From: an uncultured Campylobacterales bacterium
Lineage (GTDB): Bacteria > Campylobacterota > Campylobacteria > Campylobacterales > Arcobacteraceae
Assembly (NCBI GenBank): GCA_947494995.1
Contig: CANLWY010000004.1
Coordinates: 186,001 to 250,000 of the forward strand
DNA length: 64,000 nt
Direction: 5' to 3'
Shown here piece after piece: positions 44,323-52,405 of this stretch; position 1 is the stretch's first letter, and each line of letters starts with the position of its first letter. The translations under genes were made by a program, and so were the position numbers. Under the pieces are notes generated by a model that ran no database searches, was not told the origin of the DNA, and worked only from the letters and a program-made list of their open reading frames with translations.

Positions 44323-45663
44323 TTGCTAAATGATGAAACAATTGTAGCTATAGCTACAGCCAATGGAATTGGTTCAATCTCAATTATTAGAGTTAGTGGT
44401 AAAGATGCTTTACCTATAGCTCTAAAACTATCAAAAAAAATAGATCTTAAACCACGACTTGCTACTTTATCTTCAATATATAATTCAAAAGATGAGATTA
44501 TAGATGAAGCACTTTTAATATATTTTAAAAATCCATTCTCTTTTACAGGTGAAGATATTGTTGAGTTTCAATGTCATGGTGGTATTGCTATTTCAAATAT
44601 CATTATGAGTGAAGTTATAAAGTGTGGTGCAAGAGTTGCTCAGCCTGGTGAGTTTTCTAAACGAGCTTTTTTAAATGGAAAAATTGACCTTTCAAAAGCT
44701 GAAGCCATTGCAAAGATTATTGAAGCTAGAAGTGAAGATGCAGTTAAACTGCTTGCAAAACAGTTAAAAGGTGAATTAACTGACTTTGTAAATGATATTA
44801 GAGAAGATTTACTTTTTATGTTAGCTTATACAGAAGTAAATATTGATTATGCAGAAGAAGATCTACCAAGTGATATTTATGAACAAATAGAGAATAAACT
44901 AAATAAGATAAAAGATAAACTTGATAATACATTAGAAGCAAGTAAAAGAAGAGATGGTCTAATAGAAGGTTTTAAAGTAGCAATAGTTGGAAAACCAAAT
45001 GTAGGAAAATCCTCATTATTAAATAAACTTCTAAATTTTGATAGAGCTATTATCTCAGATATTGCAGGAACTACAAGAGATACTATTGAAGAGTCAGTAA
45101 AGATTGGAACTCATATTATTAAAATTGTTGATACAGCAGGAATACGTGATGCCAGTGATGTAATTGAGCAAATAGGTATAGAAAAATCTATCGAAGCTAT
45201 AAATGAAGCAGATATTGTAATCTCATTATTTGATAATAGTAAAGTCCTTGATAGTGAAGATGAAAAAATATTAACTTTACTTGAAGAGAATTCAAATAAA
45301 GAGATAGTTAAAGTACTTAATAAAACAGATTTAGAAAATCAGTTTGATAAATCAAAACTTGATGACTTTATAGAACTAAGTACAAAAGAGACAATCAATC
45401 CTTTAGTATATAAAATTGAATCAATATTAGATTTAAATACTCATAGTGATGATATGACACTAATATCTAAAAGACAAGTAGATTCAGTCGAGCAAACACT
45501 ATTTCATATAAATGAAGCAACAATGCCTTTAGAAACTGGTGAACTAGAATTTTTCGCTCATCATATCAATGAGGCATTAGAAAATATTTCTAATATTACA
45601 AGACCATATGAACATGATCAAATGTTAGATGTAATGTTCGGAGAATTTTGTTTAGGCAAATAG
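44323..45663 (+). CDS. mnmE: tRNA modification GTPase MnmE
   Basis: A 446-residue GTPase that, with MnmG, makes the cmnm5U modification at wobble uridine. The N-terminal tetrahydrofolate-binding domain is followed by a helical domain with an inserted Ras-like G domain: P-loop GKPNVGKSS from about residue 223, TTRD, DTAGI and NKTD. The C terminus FCLGK retains the catalytic Cys. It starts at TTG 44323, three bases after the jag stop, with no nearby ATG in frame. Confidence 0.97.
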   Translation: MLNDETIVAIATANGIGSISIIRVSGKDALPIALKLSKKIDLKPRLATLSSIYNSKDEIIDEALLIYFKNPFSFTGEDIVEFQCHGGIAISNIIMSEVIKCGARVAQPGEFSKRAFLNGKIDLSKAEAIAKIIEARSEDAVKLLAKQLKGELTDFVNDIREDLLFMLAYTEVNIDYAEEDLPSDIYEQIENKLNKIKDKLDNTLEASKRRDGLIEGFKVAIVGKPNVGKSSLLNKLLNFDRAIISDIAGTTRDTIEESVKIGTHIIKIVDTAGIRDASDVIEQIGIEKSIEAINEADIVISLFDNSKVLDSEDEKILTLLEENSNKEIVKVLNKTDLENQFDKSKLDDFIELSTKETINPLVYKIESILDLNTHSDDMTLISKRQVDSVEQTLFHINEATMPLETGELEFFAHHINEALENISNITRPYEHDQMLDVMFGEFCLGK

Positions 45664-45678
45664 CCTAAACAATTTTTT
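45648..45678 (+). terminator. terminator embedded in the stop region of mnmE
   Basis: A 10-bp stem, TTGTTTAGGC and GCCTAAACAA, with a 5-base loop that contains the mnmE stop codon, followed by six T. The right arm also encodes the last codons of the convergent gene, so one element serves as coding sequence on both strands and as terminator. Confidence 0.8.
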
Positions 45679-46693
45679 CAGTAGCAAAGTCTACGCTAGT
45701 AACTAGACCAGCTTCCCCATTTTCTTTTAGATAAAAGCTAGACTCTTTTAGTTTCGCATACTCTTCTCTTACTCCACTTGAATAAGTAAATACAGAATCA
45801 GTAGCACTTAAATATATAGCTCCAATTCCTGCTTGGCCTAGAGTTATAAGTGAGTCTTCTCCATTTTCATTTCTTTCCCAAATAAGTAAGTCATTGAAGA
45901 TTGTGTCATTTTCGTCAATCCAAGAGTTTCCATCTTTGTCATACTCTCTTAATTCTTGAAAACCATCACCAGTATTTGCACCAAATAATTCATTTCCATT
46001 ATTAATTATCCCATCTTTACTTTTATCTAAGGCTAAAAACCCTGCGCCATCTTTTAGAGTTGGGATTAGTTCATTTGCTCCATTGCTATTTAAATCAAAT
46101 TCAAACTTCATTGAAGAGCTTATATTATCAAAAGATGTTAGATTTCCTTCGTAGTTTATAATAAGTGGATCCATCCAAATCTCTTTTCTTGATCTTATCT
46201 GTGTTTCATGTTTTTCATAAAACTCTTGTGAAAAAGAAATATCTAGAGCTATATTTATTTGACCTCTATTTGTTTTTACAAAGGCTTGAGTATTGAATTC
46301 AATGCTACTTTTTTGATGAACTTCTCTTGTTAGTTTGAAGTTTGTCTCTTCTATTTGTACAAAAAGTTCTCTTTGTTTTTGCATTTTGGAAGTCTCTTTT
46401 ATTTCACCGTCTGTAGGTTGTAGTTTGAAATCTTTGTCTTTCGTAAAGTTTTGAAGAAGTATTTCTAACATTGATTTTTTTATTTTATCTTGATGACTTA
46501 AATTTCTTTGTTCAGATAATAAAACTCTTTCAAGTTTGCTAACCTCTTGGATAACAAAGTTTTCTTTTCTTATCTCATCTTTTAAATCAAGTTTTGCATT
46601 TATTAGTTGTGAGGTAAATTCACTTGATTGTTTTTGTTCAAAAACATAGTTAGTTTCTGCTTCAATTTTCACTTCAGATGATTCAATCTTCAT
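45665..46693 (-). CDS. unknown protein with Asp-rich calcium-binding-like region
   Basis: A 342-residue protein without signal peptide or membrane helix. The middle has FDLNSNGANELIPTL, LDKSKDGIINNGNELFG, TGDGFQELREYDKDGNSWID and ENDTIFNDLLIWE. These are runs of D-x-[DN]-x-[DN]-G loops like those in RTX-associated and EF-hand-like calcium proteins. The end is GIGAIYLSATDSVF. I chose ATG 46693, which follows GGAGG; a TTG 12 bases upstream lies over that site. It is a paralogue of the next gene upstream. Function unknown; secretion without a signal peptide by a type I system is one possibility. Confidence 0.75.
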   Translation of the reverse strand: MKIESSEVKIEAETNYVFEQKQSSEFTSQLINAKLDLKDEIRKENFVIQEVSKLERVLLSEQRNLSHQDKIKKSMLEILLQNFTKDKDFKLQPTDGEIKETSKMQKQRELFVQIEETNFKLTREVHQKSSIEFNTQAFVKTNRGQINIALDISFSQEFYEKHETQIRSRKEIWMDPLIINYEGNLTSFDNISSSMKFEFDLNSNGANELIPTLKDGAGFLALDKSKDGIINNGNELFGANTGDGFQELREYDKDGNSWIDENDTIFNDLLIWERNENGEDSLITLGQAGIGAIYLSATDSVFTYSSGVREEYAKLKESSFYLKENGEAGLVTSVDFATEKIV

Positions 46694-46774
46694 AATATCC
46701 TCCAATAGAAAGTTTACTATTAAAGATTTTATAACAATTGATATGAAGATGTTTTTAAACTATAAAACTAGTTC

Positions 46775-47716
46775 TTATTCATTTATCTCTTGAGTTACAT
46801 GAGAAATTGTAGTTTTGCTAGTTGAATATCCTGCTTCAAAAGAGTAGCCATTCTCTCCTATATTTAAATTCATAAAATTTGATTCACTACTACTATTTGC
46901 AAGAAAAATTCCTATGTTATCTTTTTTTGCAGCAACAAGTGACATCTCATGATTTGAATTTTCTTGCCATATTTGGAAGTTATCTAAGATTCTTGTTGGA
47001 ATTTTTTTATCCTCACTATCATCTTTTTTAAACATCTCTAAAAATAACTCTCTTCTTTGTGCAAGGAGTTCTTTTAATTGTTCAAAAATATCTTTTTTGT
47101 CTTCTTTATTATCATTATATACATCGAAAATAAAGTGAAGGGATTTTAAATCTTTTAGATTTTCATTATCTTCATCAAGTTCTATTTCAAAGGGATTTTT
47201 TACAAAGTTTTCATTTGCATATGCTATTTGAGTCTCATTTTTTTCATAGAACTCTCTTGTGTAAGAGAAATTTATTTCTATATTATATTCACCCTTTGGA
47301 GTTTTTATTATTGCTTCAAAGCTGAATTCAAAAGATGTTTTTTCATAGTATTCACTGCTTGCTTCATATAAAAAACCTTGAGGTAAACTATTTGAATTTT
47401 GTGCATAAGGATTATTTTTTTGTTCATATGATTCTTTATTAACATCTATCTTTTCATTGGGGAAAAGAGCTTGAGGTAAGTTATTTAAAGTAAAACCTCC
47501 AAGTATATTCTCTAAAAGAAGCTTTTGAAACTTTTGAGGATCTGTTAGAGTATCAGGGTTTGTATATATTACAGGAGCATTTATGTCAATTTCATCAAAG
47601 TCATCTTTTGGTGAATTATCTTCAATACTATCTTTTTCCAAAGCAGTTAATTTCGCTTCATATTGAAGCTCAGTTTTTTGGTATATTGTATTTAATTGAT
47701 AAGATTGAAGAGTCAT
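46775..47716 (-). CDS. diverged paralogue of the neighbouring Asp-rich protein
   Basis: A 313-residue protein without signal peptide. It shares the core pattern with its neighbour: KTPKGEYNIEINFSYTREFY here and KTNRGQINIALDISFSQEFY there, each followed by EKxETQI, then an F-x-F/x-D-V/L strand and IWxEN. The calcium-loop region of the neighbour is replaced here by a lysine/glutamate-rich helical stretch. The duplicated pair is transcribed in the same direction with an 81-base gap. No known family recognised. Confidence 0.7.
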   Translation of the reverse strand: MTLQSYQLNTIYQKTELQYEAKLTALEKDSIEDNSPKDDFDEIDINAPVIYTNPDTLTDPQKFQKLLLENILGGFTLNNLPQALFPNEKIDVNKESYEQKNNPYAQNSNSLPQGFLYEASSEYYEKTSFEFSFEAIIKTPKGEYNIEINFSYTREFYEKNETQIAYANENFVKNPFEIELDEDNENLKDLKSLHFIFDVYNDNKEDKKDIFEQLKELLAQRRELFLEMFKKDDSEDKKIPTRILDNFQIWQENSNHEMSLVAAKKDNIGIFLANSSSESNFMNLNIGENGYSFEAGYSTSKTTISHVTQEINE

Positions 47717-47814
47717 AATAAGTCCTTTAATAAACTATATTTAAGAATTGTATAATAAATATATTAAATCCTATTTTAAATAGTAAAACTAATTATTAAT
47801 GCATTTTAGATATT

Positions 47815-49065
47815 ATGCTCTTTATGAAAAAAGATGAATATGATTTAATAGTAATAGGTTCAGGTGCAGCAGGTATGATCTCTGCAATAGTTGCAGCAAG
47901 AGATGGAAAAAAAGTGTTACTTTGTGAACAACAAGAGAAGTTGGGGCCAAAACTTAAAGCAACAGGTGGAGGGAAGTGTAATCTTACAAATACCCTATCA
48001 AATGAAGACTTTATGAACTCATTTGGAAGAAATGGGCGTTTTATGTCTGATGCATTAAATGAGTTTGACTATAAGTCTTTAATATCATTTTTAAATAATA
48101 TTGGAGTAGATACTCATATTCCAGATGGTTTTAGAGTATTTCCTGTTACTCATAACTCTTCAACAATAATAAAAGCTTTAGAAAAAGAATTAATAAATCA
48201 AAATGTAACTATCAAGAATCTTACAAAAATTGAAGACCTTCTTTGTAAAGATGAGACAATTTATGGTGTTAAAACCTCAAGTGATGAGTATTATTCATCA
48301 AGTGTTATTGTTGCTACTGGAGGTTTAGGCTTCTCTATGCTAGGAGCAAATGGAGATGGATACGAGTTTGCAAAATCTTTAGGTCATAAAGTAACAGAAC
48401 TTTATCCTGCAATGCTACCACTTATTACAAAAGAGAAATGGGTAGCCAACTGTAAAGCAGATACTATAGCAAAAGCAGAAGTTAGAATTGATTTAAAAAA
48501 AGCAAAAAAATTAAAAGCAGTCGGAGATTTGATTTTTACACCAAAAGGTATAAGAGGACCAGTAGTATTAGATTTTTCTAGAGAGATAACACCATTTTTA
48601 GAAAAATATGAAGAGGTTCCTTTATTGATAAATATGATTAAGGGTATGAATGAAGAAGATGTCTTTCAACATATTAAAAATTTTGCCTCAAAAAATCCTC
48701 AAGGTGATGTAGAAGAGTGTTTATCTTCTCTTTTACCAGCTTCAGTTATAAAAGAGTTATGTCTTTTAGTTGATGCAGATTTTACAAAAAGATTTAAAGA
48801 TTTAAATGGACAAGTAAGAGAAAAACTTGTGAAAACTTTAGTTTCAACTCCTTTAACTGTTGTTGACCATGTTGGTTTTCAAAAAGCAATGATTACAAGA
48901 GGTGGTGTTACATTAAAAGAGATAAATCCAAAAACAATGCAAAGCAAAATTATTGAAGGTTTATATTTTTGTGGAGAAGTAATGGATTTAGATGGACCTT
49001 GTGGAGGTTATAATTTGCAATGGTCTTTTGCAAGTGGAAATCTTGCAGGGAAATTATTGAAATAA
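47815..49065 (+). CDS. HI0933/YhiN-type flavoprotein
   Basis: A 416-residue FAD-dependent protein. The N-terminal dinucleotide fold has IGSGAAGMISAIVAARDGKK, then LKATGGGKCNLTN. The C-terminal part has YFCGEVMDLDGPCGGYNLQWSFASG, all hallmarks of the HI0933 family. Members are found widely; some act as tRNA or redox flavoenzymes but most are uncharacterised. An alternative ATG lies three codons downstream. It is a single gene. Confidence 0.9.
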   Translation: MLFMKKDEYDLIVIGSGAAGMISAIVAARDGKKVLLCEQQEKLGPKLKATGGGKCNLTNTLSNEDFMNSFGRNGRFMSDALNEFDYKSLISFLNNIGVDTHIPDGFRVFPVTHNSSTIIKALEKELINQNVTIKNLTKIEDLLCKDETIYGVKTSSDEYYSSSVIVATGGLGFSMLGANGDGYEFAKSLGHKVTELYPAMLPLITKEKWVANCKADTIAKAEVRIDLKKAKKLKAVGDLIFTPKGIRGPVVLDFSREITPFLEKYEEVPLLINMIKGMNEEDVFQHIKNFASKNPQGDVEECLSSLLPASVIKELCLLVDADFTKRFKDLNGQVREKLVKTLVSTPLTVVDHVGFQKAMITRGGVTLKEINPKTMQSKIIEGLYFCGEVMDLDGPCGGYNLQWSFASGNLAGKLLK

Positions 49066-49551
49066 TTAAATTTCAATAAGCTCCACAAATTTTGCATTTG
49101 ATTTATCAATTGCTGTCCATGAATTGCAATCAAAATCTAATCTGATGGCATTTGCCATTTTAAGTTCCTCTTTAAATCCGCCAAAACTAACAGCAAGTGC
49201 TGTAAGTGAAGGGTTATGTCCTACTATCATGAGCGTATCTACTGTATCAAATGTATAAGTAATAGATTCTACAATTTCATTTAAAAAGGCTTGGTAGATT
49301 ACTTCATTGTACATAATATTTTTATAGTAATCAATCTCATGTGCCACTATCTCTGCTGTTTGTCTAGCACGTACAGCTGGGCTTGATACTATTAAATCAG
49401 GTTTGATCTTTTTCTCTTTTAATTTTTCGCCAATTATTTTAGAGTCTTCTAACCCTTTTTGTGTTAGTTCAATATCATAATCATACTCATCTTCTGAAGC
49501 ATTTTTTTGGGCATGTCTTAAAATGTATAGTGTTTTCATATTTTTTCTCAT
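49066..49551 (-). CDS. SixA-like histidine phosphatase, copy 1
   Basis: A 161-residue member of the short histidine phosphatase family. It has LYILRHAQ near the N terminus with the nucleophilic His, SSPAVRARQTAEI in the middle and IVGHNPSL carrying the second catalytic His. SixA removes phosphate from HPt-type histidines in phosphorelays; small metabolites are another possible substrate. An internal ATG four codons in could also be used. A paralogue lies 72-78 bases upstream on the same strand. Confidence 0.85.
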   Translation of the reverse strand: MRKNMKTLYILRHAQKNASEDEYDYDIELTQKGLEDSKIIGEKLKEKKIKPDLIVSSPAVRARQTAEIVAHEIDYYKNIMYNEVIYQAFLNEIVESITYTFDTVDTLMIVGHNPSLTALAVSFGGFKEELKMANAIRLDFDCNSWTAIDKSNAKFVELIEI

Positions 49552-49629
49552 TTAAATCTTATAATAATAAAATTCTAAGAGCTTTTAACTTGAAAAAAAA
49601 TAAAATATTATAATTTTATAAGAGAAATT

Positions 49630-50118
49630 TTAATAATTTTTTTTAGGGTAGTCAAAAGAAACAAGTTTAGAGCATTTTTTATTAACTTCTTTCCATGTAG
49701 AGCAATTAAGTTCAATTTCTAAAACGCCAGAGGTTGGAATATTTTTATTAAAATCAACAAGATAAAAACCTAGCATATTAAGTGATGGGTTATGGCCTAT
49801 TAAAAAAACAGTATCATACTCATCTTCTATATAGTTTACTATTTCTAATATAGTTTTTAAACTTGCATCATATAGATGTTCATCATACATGATTTCTTCT
49901 TTATAAGCTACCTTTTTAGCAATTTTCTTTGCTGTCTCTCTTGCTCTATAAGCAGGACTTGATATAATCAAATCAGGAACAATCCCTTTTTCTCTTAGAA
50001 TCTTCCCCATAAAAGGTGCATTTTTTTTACCTCTTTTATTTAAAGGTCTATCATAATCATGCAAAGTAGGGTTTGACCAATCTGATTTTGCATGTCTAAT
50101 TATATAAAGTCTTTTCAT
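49630..50118 (-). CDS. SixA-like histidine phosphatase, copy 2
   Basis: A 162-residue paralogue of the next gene, with LYIIRHAKSDWS, the DYDRPLNKRGKKNAPFMG segment, SSPAYRARETAKKI and LIGHNPSLN. The N-terminal motif RHAKSDW is closer to typical SixA than that of copy 1. I chose ATG 50118; a GTG two codons upstream is possible. The window carries several multi-step phosphorelay components that such a phosphatase might regulate, but nothing links them directly. Confidence 0.85.
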   Translation of the reverse strand: MKRLYIIRHAKSDWSNPTLHDYDRPLNKRGKKNAPFMGKILREKGIVPDLIISSPAYRARETAKKIAKKVAYKEEIMYDEHLYDASLKTILEIVNYIEDEYDTVFLIGHNPSLNMLGFYLVDFNKNIPTSGVLEIELNCSTWKEVNKKCSKLVSFDYPKKNY

Positions 50119-50223
50119 TTTCACTTCTTGTTAATTAAGATGGAGATTATTATATCTTTTTTTATTAAATATCTATTAATAGAAAAATGTTAGAATAATG
50201 TAATTAGATATGAAAGGAAATTT

Positions 50224-51072
50224 ATGGAACAAACAAAAACAATATTTTTATTAACACTTTTAACAGTTTTATTTGTATTTATAGGATTTAGTTTTGGAGG
50301 AACAACTGGTATGTTAATTGCCTTTCTTCTTGCAGGAGGAATGAATTTTTATGCATACTATTATTCAGATAAACAGGTCTTAAAACAGTATAATGCAACT
50401 TTAATAGAAGATAGAAGACACCCTGTATATAGAATTACTGAGAAATTAGTTGATAAAGCAGGCTTACCTATGCCTAAAGTTTATTTAATCCCTGATCATA
50501 CTCCAAATGCTTTTGCAACAGGAAGAAATCATGAAAATGCAGCAGTTGCAGTTACAATGGGTCTTTATGAGATGTTAAATGAAAAAGAGTTAGAAGGTGT
50601 GATTGCTCATGAGTTATCTCATGTAAAACATTATGATATTTTAGTAGGAACTATTGCTGCTGTATTTGCAGGAGCTATTGCGATGATTGCAAATATGATG
50701 CAGTTTGGAGCTATGTTTGGAGGGAATAATAGACAAGGTGGAAATCCAATTGTAATGATAGTTATGGCACTACTTTTACCTTTAGCTGCTTCTATTATTC
50801 AAATGACAGTAAGTAGAAGTAGAGAGTACATGGCTGATGAAGGAGCTGCACGAATGACAGGAAATGCAGATGGACTTCAGAGTGCTTTAGCAAAACTTGA
50901 AAACTATGCTAGAGGTGGACATCCAATACATAATGCAACTGAACAAACAGCTCATATGTTTATAATAAATCCATTTTCTGGTATGAAATCATCTTTTGGG
51001 GGCTTGTTTAGAACTCATCCTACAACAGAGGATAGGATAGCTAGATTAGAAGAGTTAAAATCTGAACTTTAG
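50224..51072 (+). CDS. htpX: membrane zinc protease HtpX
   Basis: A 282-residue M48 metalloprotease for quality control of membrane proteins. Two N-terminal helices (about 7-40) precede the catalytic H129-E130-x-x-H133 (HELSH). Two further helices (about 143-195) follow, and the downstream Glu lies in [13 protein letters not shown]. Length is typical. GGAAATTT precedes the ATG. It often responds to envelope stress in other bacteria; no such signal is visible here. Confidence 0.95.
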   Translation: MEQTKTIFLLTLLTVLFVFIGFSFGGTTGMLIAFLLAGGMNFYAYYYSDKQVLKQYNATLIEDRRHPVYRITEKLVDKAGLPMPKVYLIPDHTPNAFATGRNHENAAVAVTMGLYEMLNEKELEGVIAHELSHVKHYDILVGTIAAVFAGAIAMIANMMQFGAMFGGNNRQGGNPIVMIVMALLLPLAASIIQMTVSRSREYMADEGAARMTGNADGLQSALAKLENYARGGHPIHNATEQTAHMFIINPFSGMKSSFGGLFRTHPTTEDRIARLEELKSEL

Positions 51073-51076
51073 TTTT

Positions 51077-51105
51077 AATAAAGACTAGTAAATCTAGTCT
51101 TTATT
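51077..51105. terminator. bidirectional hairpin between htpX and the DUF134 gene
   Basis: A perfect 12-bp stem, AATAAAGACTAG and CTAGTCTTTATT, with a 5-base loop. It begins four bases after the htpX stop and covers the stop codon of the converging regulator gene. Confidence 0.8.
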
Positions 51106-51691
51106 GGAAGATATCAACAAGTTTATCTTCTGTAACTTCTTCTTGTAGAATAGGGTAAATACCTTTTGCAATTAATGAAATCTTTAAATCATAATCTATA
51201 TCTTCAATTAAAAAGTAGTTTGTAGCATAATCATACATAACTTCTGGAAGAATATTACATGGAGCTTCATCTTTATTTGAGTAGACTGGATTATTTATAC
51301 AGTTAGAAGATTTTAATTTATAATCTTTGATAAAGAATATCCATATATATTTTGCTTCTGCTCCTGCATAATCAAGTTCTGTATTACTGTTTGAACATAT
51401 TGCTACATGAAATTCATTTTTAATTTCATGCACTTTTATATTACTACCTGTAATTAAAGCTAAAGATATTTTTTTTCTAGCACTCTTAATAATTCTTGCA
51501 AATGTTGCTCTTGATACATTCATTTTTTTTGCAGCATCTTCTTGATACATACAAAATGAATCCATAAGATGAATTGCTTCTAGTTCTTCATGAAGTAAAA
51601 TAACGTCCTGTTTTGCAGTTATGTCTTTTGGTCCAAAGTACTTTGATACAGGTTTTAATTCAAGTTTTCTCTGCAATTTTTCTCTTGCCAT
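51101..51691 (-). CDS. DUF134-type regulator with NifX-like C-terminal domain
   Basis: A 196-residue protein. The N-terminal half has the DUF134/UPF0251 pattern ending in a sigma-factor-like helix-turn-helix (QEDAAKKMNVSRATFARIIK). The C-terminal half (about 90-196) shows the alternating pattern of NifX/NafY-type cofactor-binding domains: FHVAICSNSNTELD at its start and LIAKGIYPILQEEVTEDKLV at its end. DUF134-NifX fusions are known in anaerobes. It probably regulates the divergent NifX-like gene and itself; the bound ligand is unknown. Confidence 0.75.
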   Translation of the reverse strand: MAREKLQRKLELKPVSKYFGPKDITAKQDVILLHEELEAIHLMDSFCMYQEDAAKKMNVSRATFARIIKSARKKISLALITGSNIKVHEIKNEFHVAICSNSNTELDYAGAEAKYIWIFFIKDYKLKSSNCINNPVYSNKDEAPCNILPEVMYDYATNYFLIEDIDYDLKISLIAKGIYPILQEEVTEDKLVDIFQ

Positions 51692-51746
51692 ATATAACCT
51701 TCTGAATAGTATATTAAAATTTTATCACACTTTACTTGAAGTATAC

Positions 51747-51791
51747 TTGACATATGTCCAGAAAATTGATACAATTCTGGCATATGTTCAA
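51747..51791. promoter_or_regulatory. paired CATATG operators upstream of the DUF134 gene
   Basis: TTGACATATGTCCAGAA (51747-51763) and TTCTGGCATATGTTCAA (51775-51791) form an imperfect 17-bp inverted repeat, each arm centred on CATATG. The two CATATG cores begin 30 bases apart, near three helical turns, which suits two dimers binding side by side. The left arm fits the 14-bp palindrome seen at 11558 and 15879. It lies 56-100 bases before the DUF134 start. Confidence 0.55.
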
Positions 51792-51832
51792 AAGCAGTAA
51801 TTAGTTTGACTTTTTAATTACTCCATATATAC

Positions 51833-51892
51833 TTGTACAATATAAAATGTGATCTTCTTGATGGTAACCTTTTGGTTTCCGTTATTGTACAA
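51833..51892. promoter_or_regulatory. paired TTGTACAA palindromes flanking a mini-hairpin
   Basis: TTGTACAA occurs at 51833-51840 and 51885-51892; the larger arms TTGTACAATA and TATTGTACAA are a perfect 10-bp inverted repeat. Each 8-mer is itself a palindrome, so this may be two operator sites 52 bases apart. Between them GGTAACC-TTTT-GGTTTCC (51863-51880) can form a short hairpin. It lies in the divergent DUF134/NifX gap. Confidence 0.4.
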
Positions 51893-51929
51893 CGTATAGA
51901 TTAAATTAGCTTTAATGGAATATATTTTC

Positions 51930-52015
51930 AAACATCAGTTGGTTAGGATTAATTATAATTGTCTTTTCCCTAGTCATTACTTTTTTTCACTCATCCTAAC
52001 TAGAGGCTGATGTTT
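51930..52015 (+). ncRNA. 86-nt stem-loop, candidate structured leader or small RNA
   Basis: Outer stem AAACATCAG/CTGATGTTT (51930-51938/52007-52015) and inner stem GTTAGGAT/ATCCTAAC (51942-51949/51993-52000) are both perfect and separated by a 3/6-base internal loop, with a 43-base loop. It ends 51 bases before the NifX-like ATG. There is no T-tract after it, and its arms are too far apart for a simple protein operator. It matches no riboswitch class I recognise. Strand is inferred from the downstream gene. Confidence 0.45.
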
Positions 52016-52066
52016 TAGACTTGCTTGAAATTAAAAACATAACACTTTAATAGAAAAGGAGCAACT

Positions 52067-52405
52067 ATGGTTCGAATAGTATTCCCTACAAATGACAAGA
52101 TGAGTTATATTTCCTCTGTTGAGACTACATTTGATGATGCCAAGTATCTTACTATTTTAAATGTAAGAGGACAAAATATAACAGCAGTTGAAACAATCGA
52201 AAATCCACATATTCATTCAAGAGATGGAATTCTAAAAGTTTGTAAAGAGAATAAATTTGGTGTTTTAATATCTCCAAATGGAAATTGTTTACCTCTTAAG
52301 AAATTACAAAAAAATGGAGTTTCTGTTTATAAAGCAGAAAATAAGAAGATGGTTTTACACACATTTAGTGATTTTGTACAGGATAAACTACACAAAGTTA
52401 GTTAA
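52067..52405 (+). CDS. NifX/NafY-like cofactor-binding-type protein
   Basis: A 112-residue single-domain protein with the NifX-like outline: IVFPTNDKMSYISSVETTFD at the start, ILNVRGQNITAVETIENPH, a helix-strand segment FGVLISPNGNC and VSVYKAENKK. Relatives carry Fe-Mo cofactors or precursors, but many stand-alone members occur without nitrogenase. No nif gene is in this window. AAAGGAGC gives a strong ribosome-binding site. The 375-base gap shared with the DUF134 gene suggests tight control. Confidence 0.65.
   Translation: MVRIVFPTNDKMSYISSVETTFDDAKYLTILNVRGQNITAVETIENPHIHSRDGILKVCKENKFGVLISPNGNCLPLKKLQKNGVSVYKAENKKMVLHTFSDFVQDKLHKVS

Noticed and set aside
45665-46693. RTX toxin or haemolysin call for the Asp-rich protein
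   Set aside because: The loops are scattered rather than arranged in nonapeptide repeats GGxGxDxUx, and there is no secretion gene beside it.
51861-51899. Twelve-codon leader peptide (MVTFWFPLLYNV) in the DUF134/NifX gap
   Set aside because: No Shine-Dalgarno precedes it and it overlaps the mini-hairpin and the TTGTACAA repeat; probably chance.
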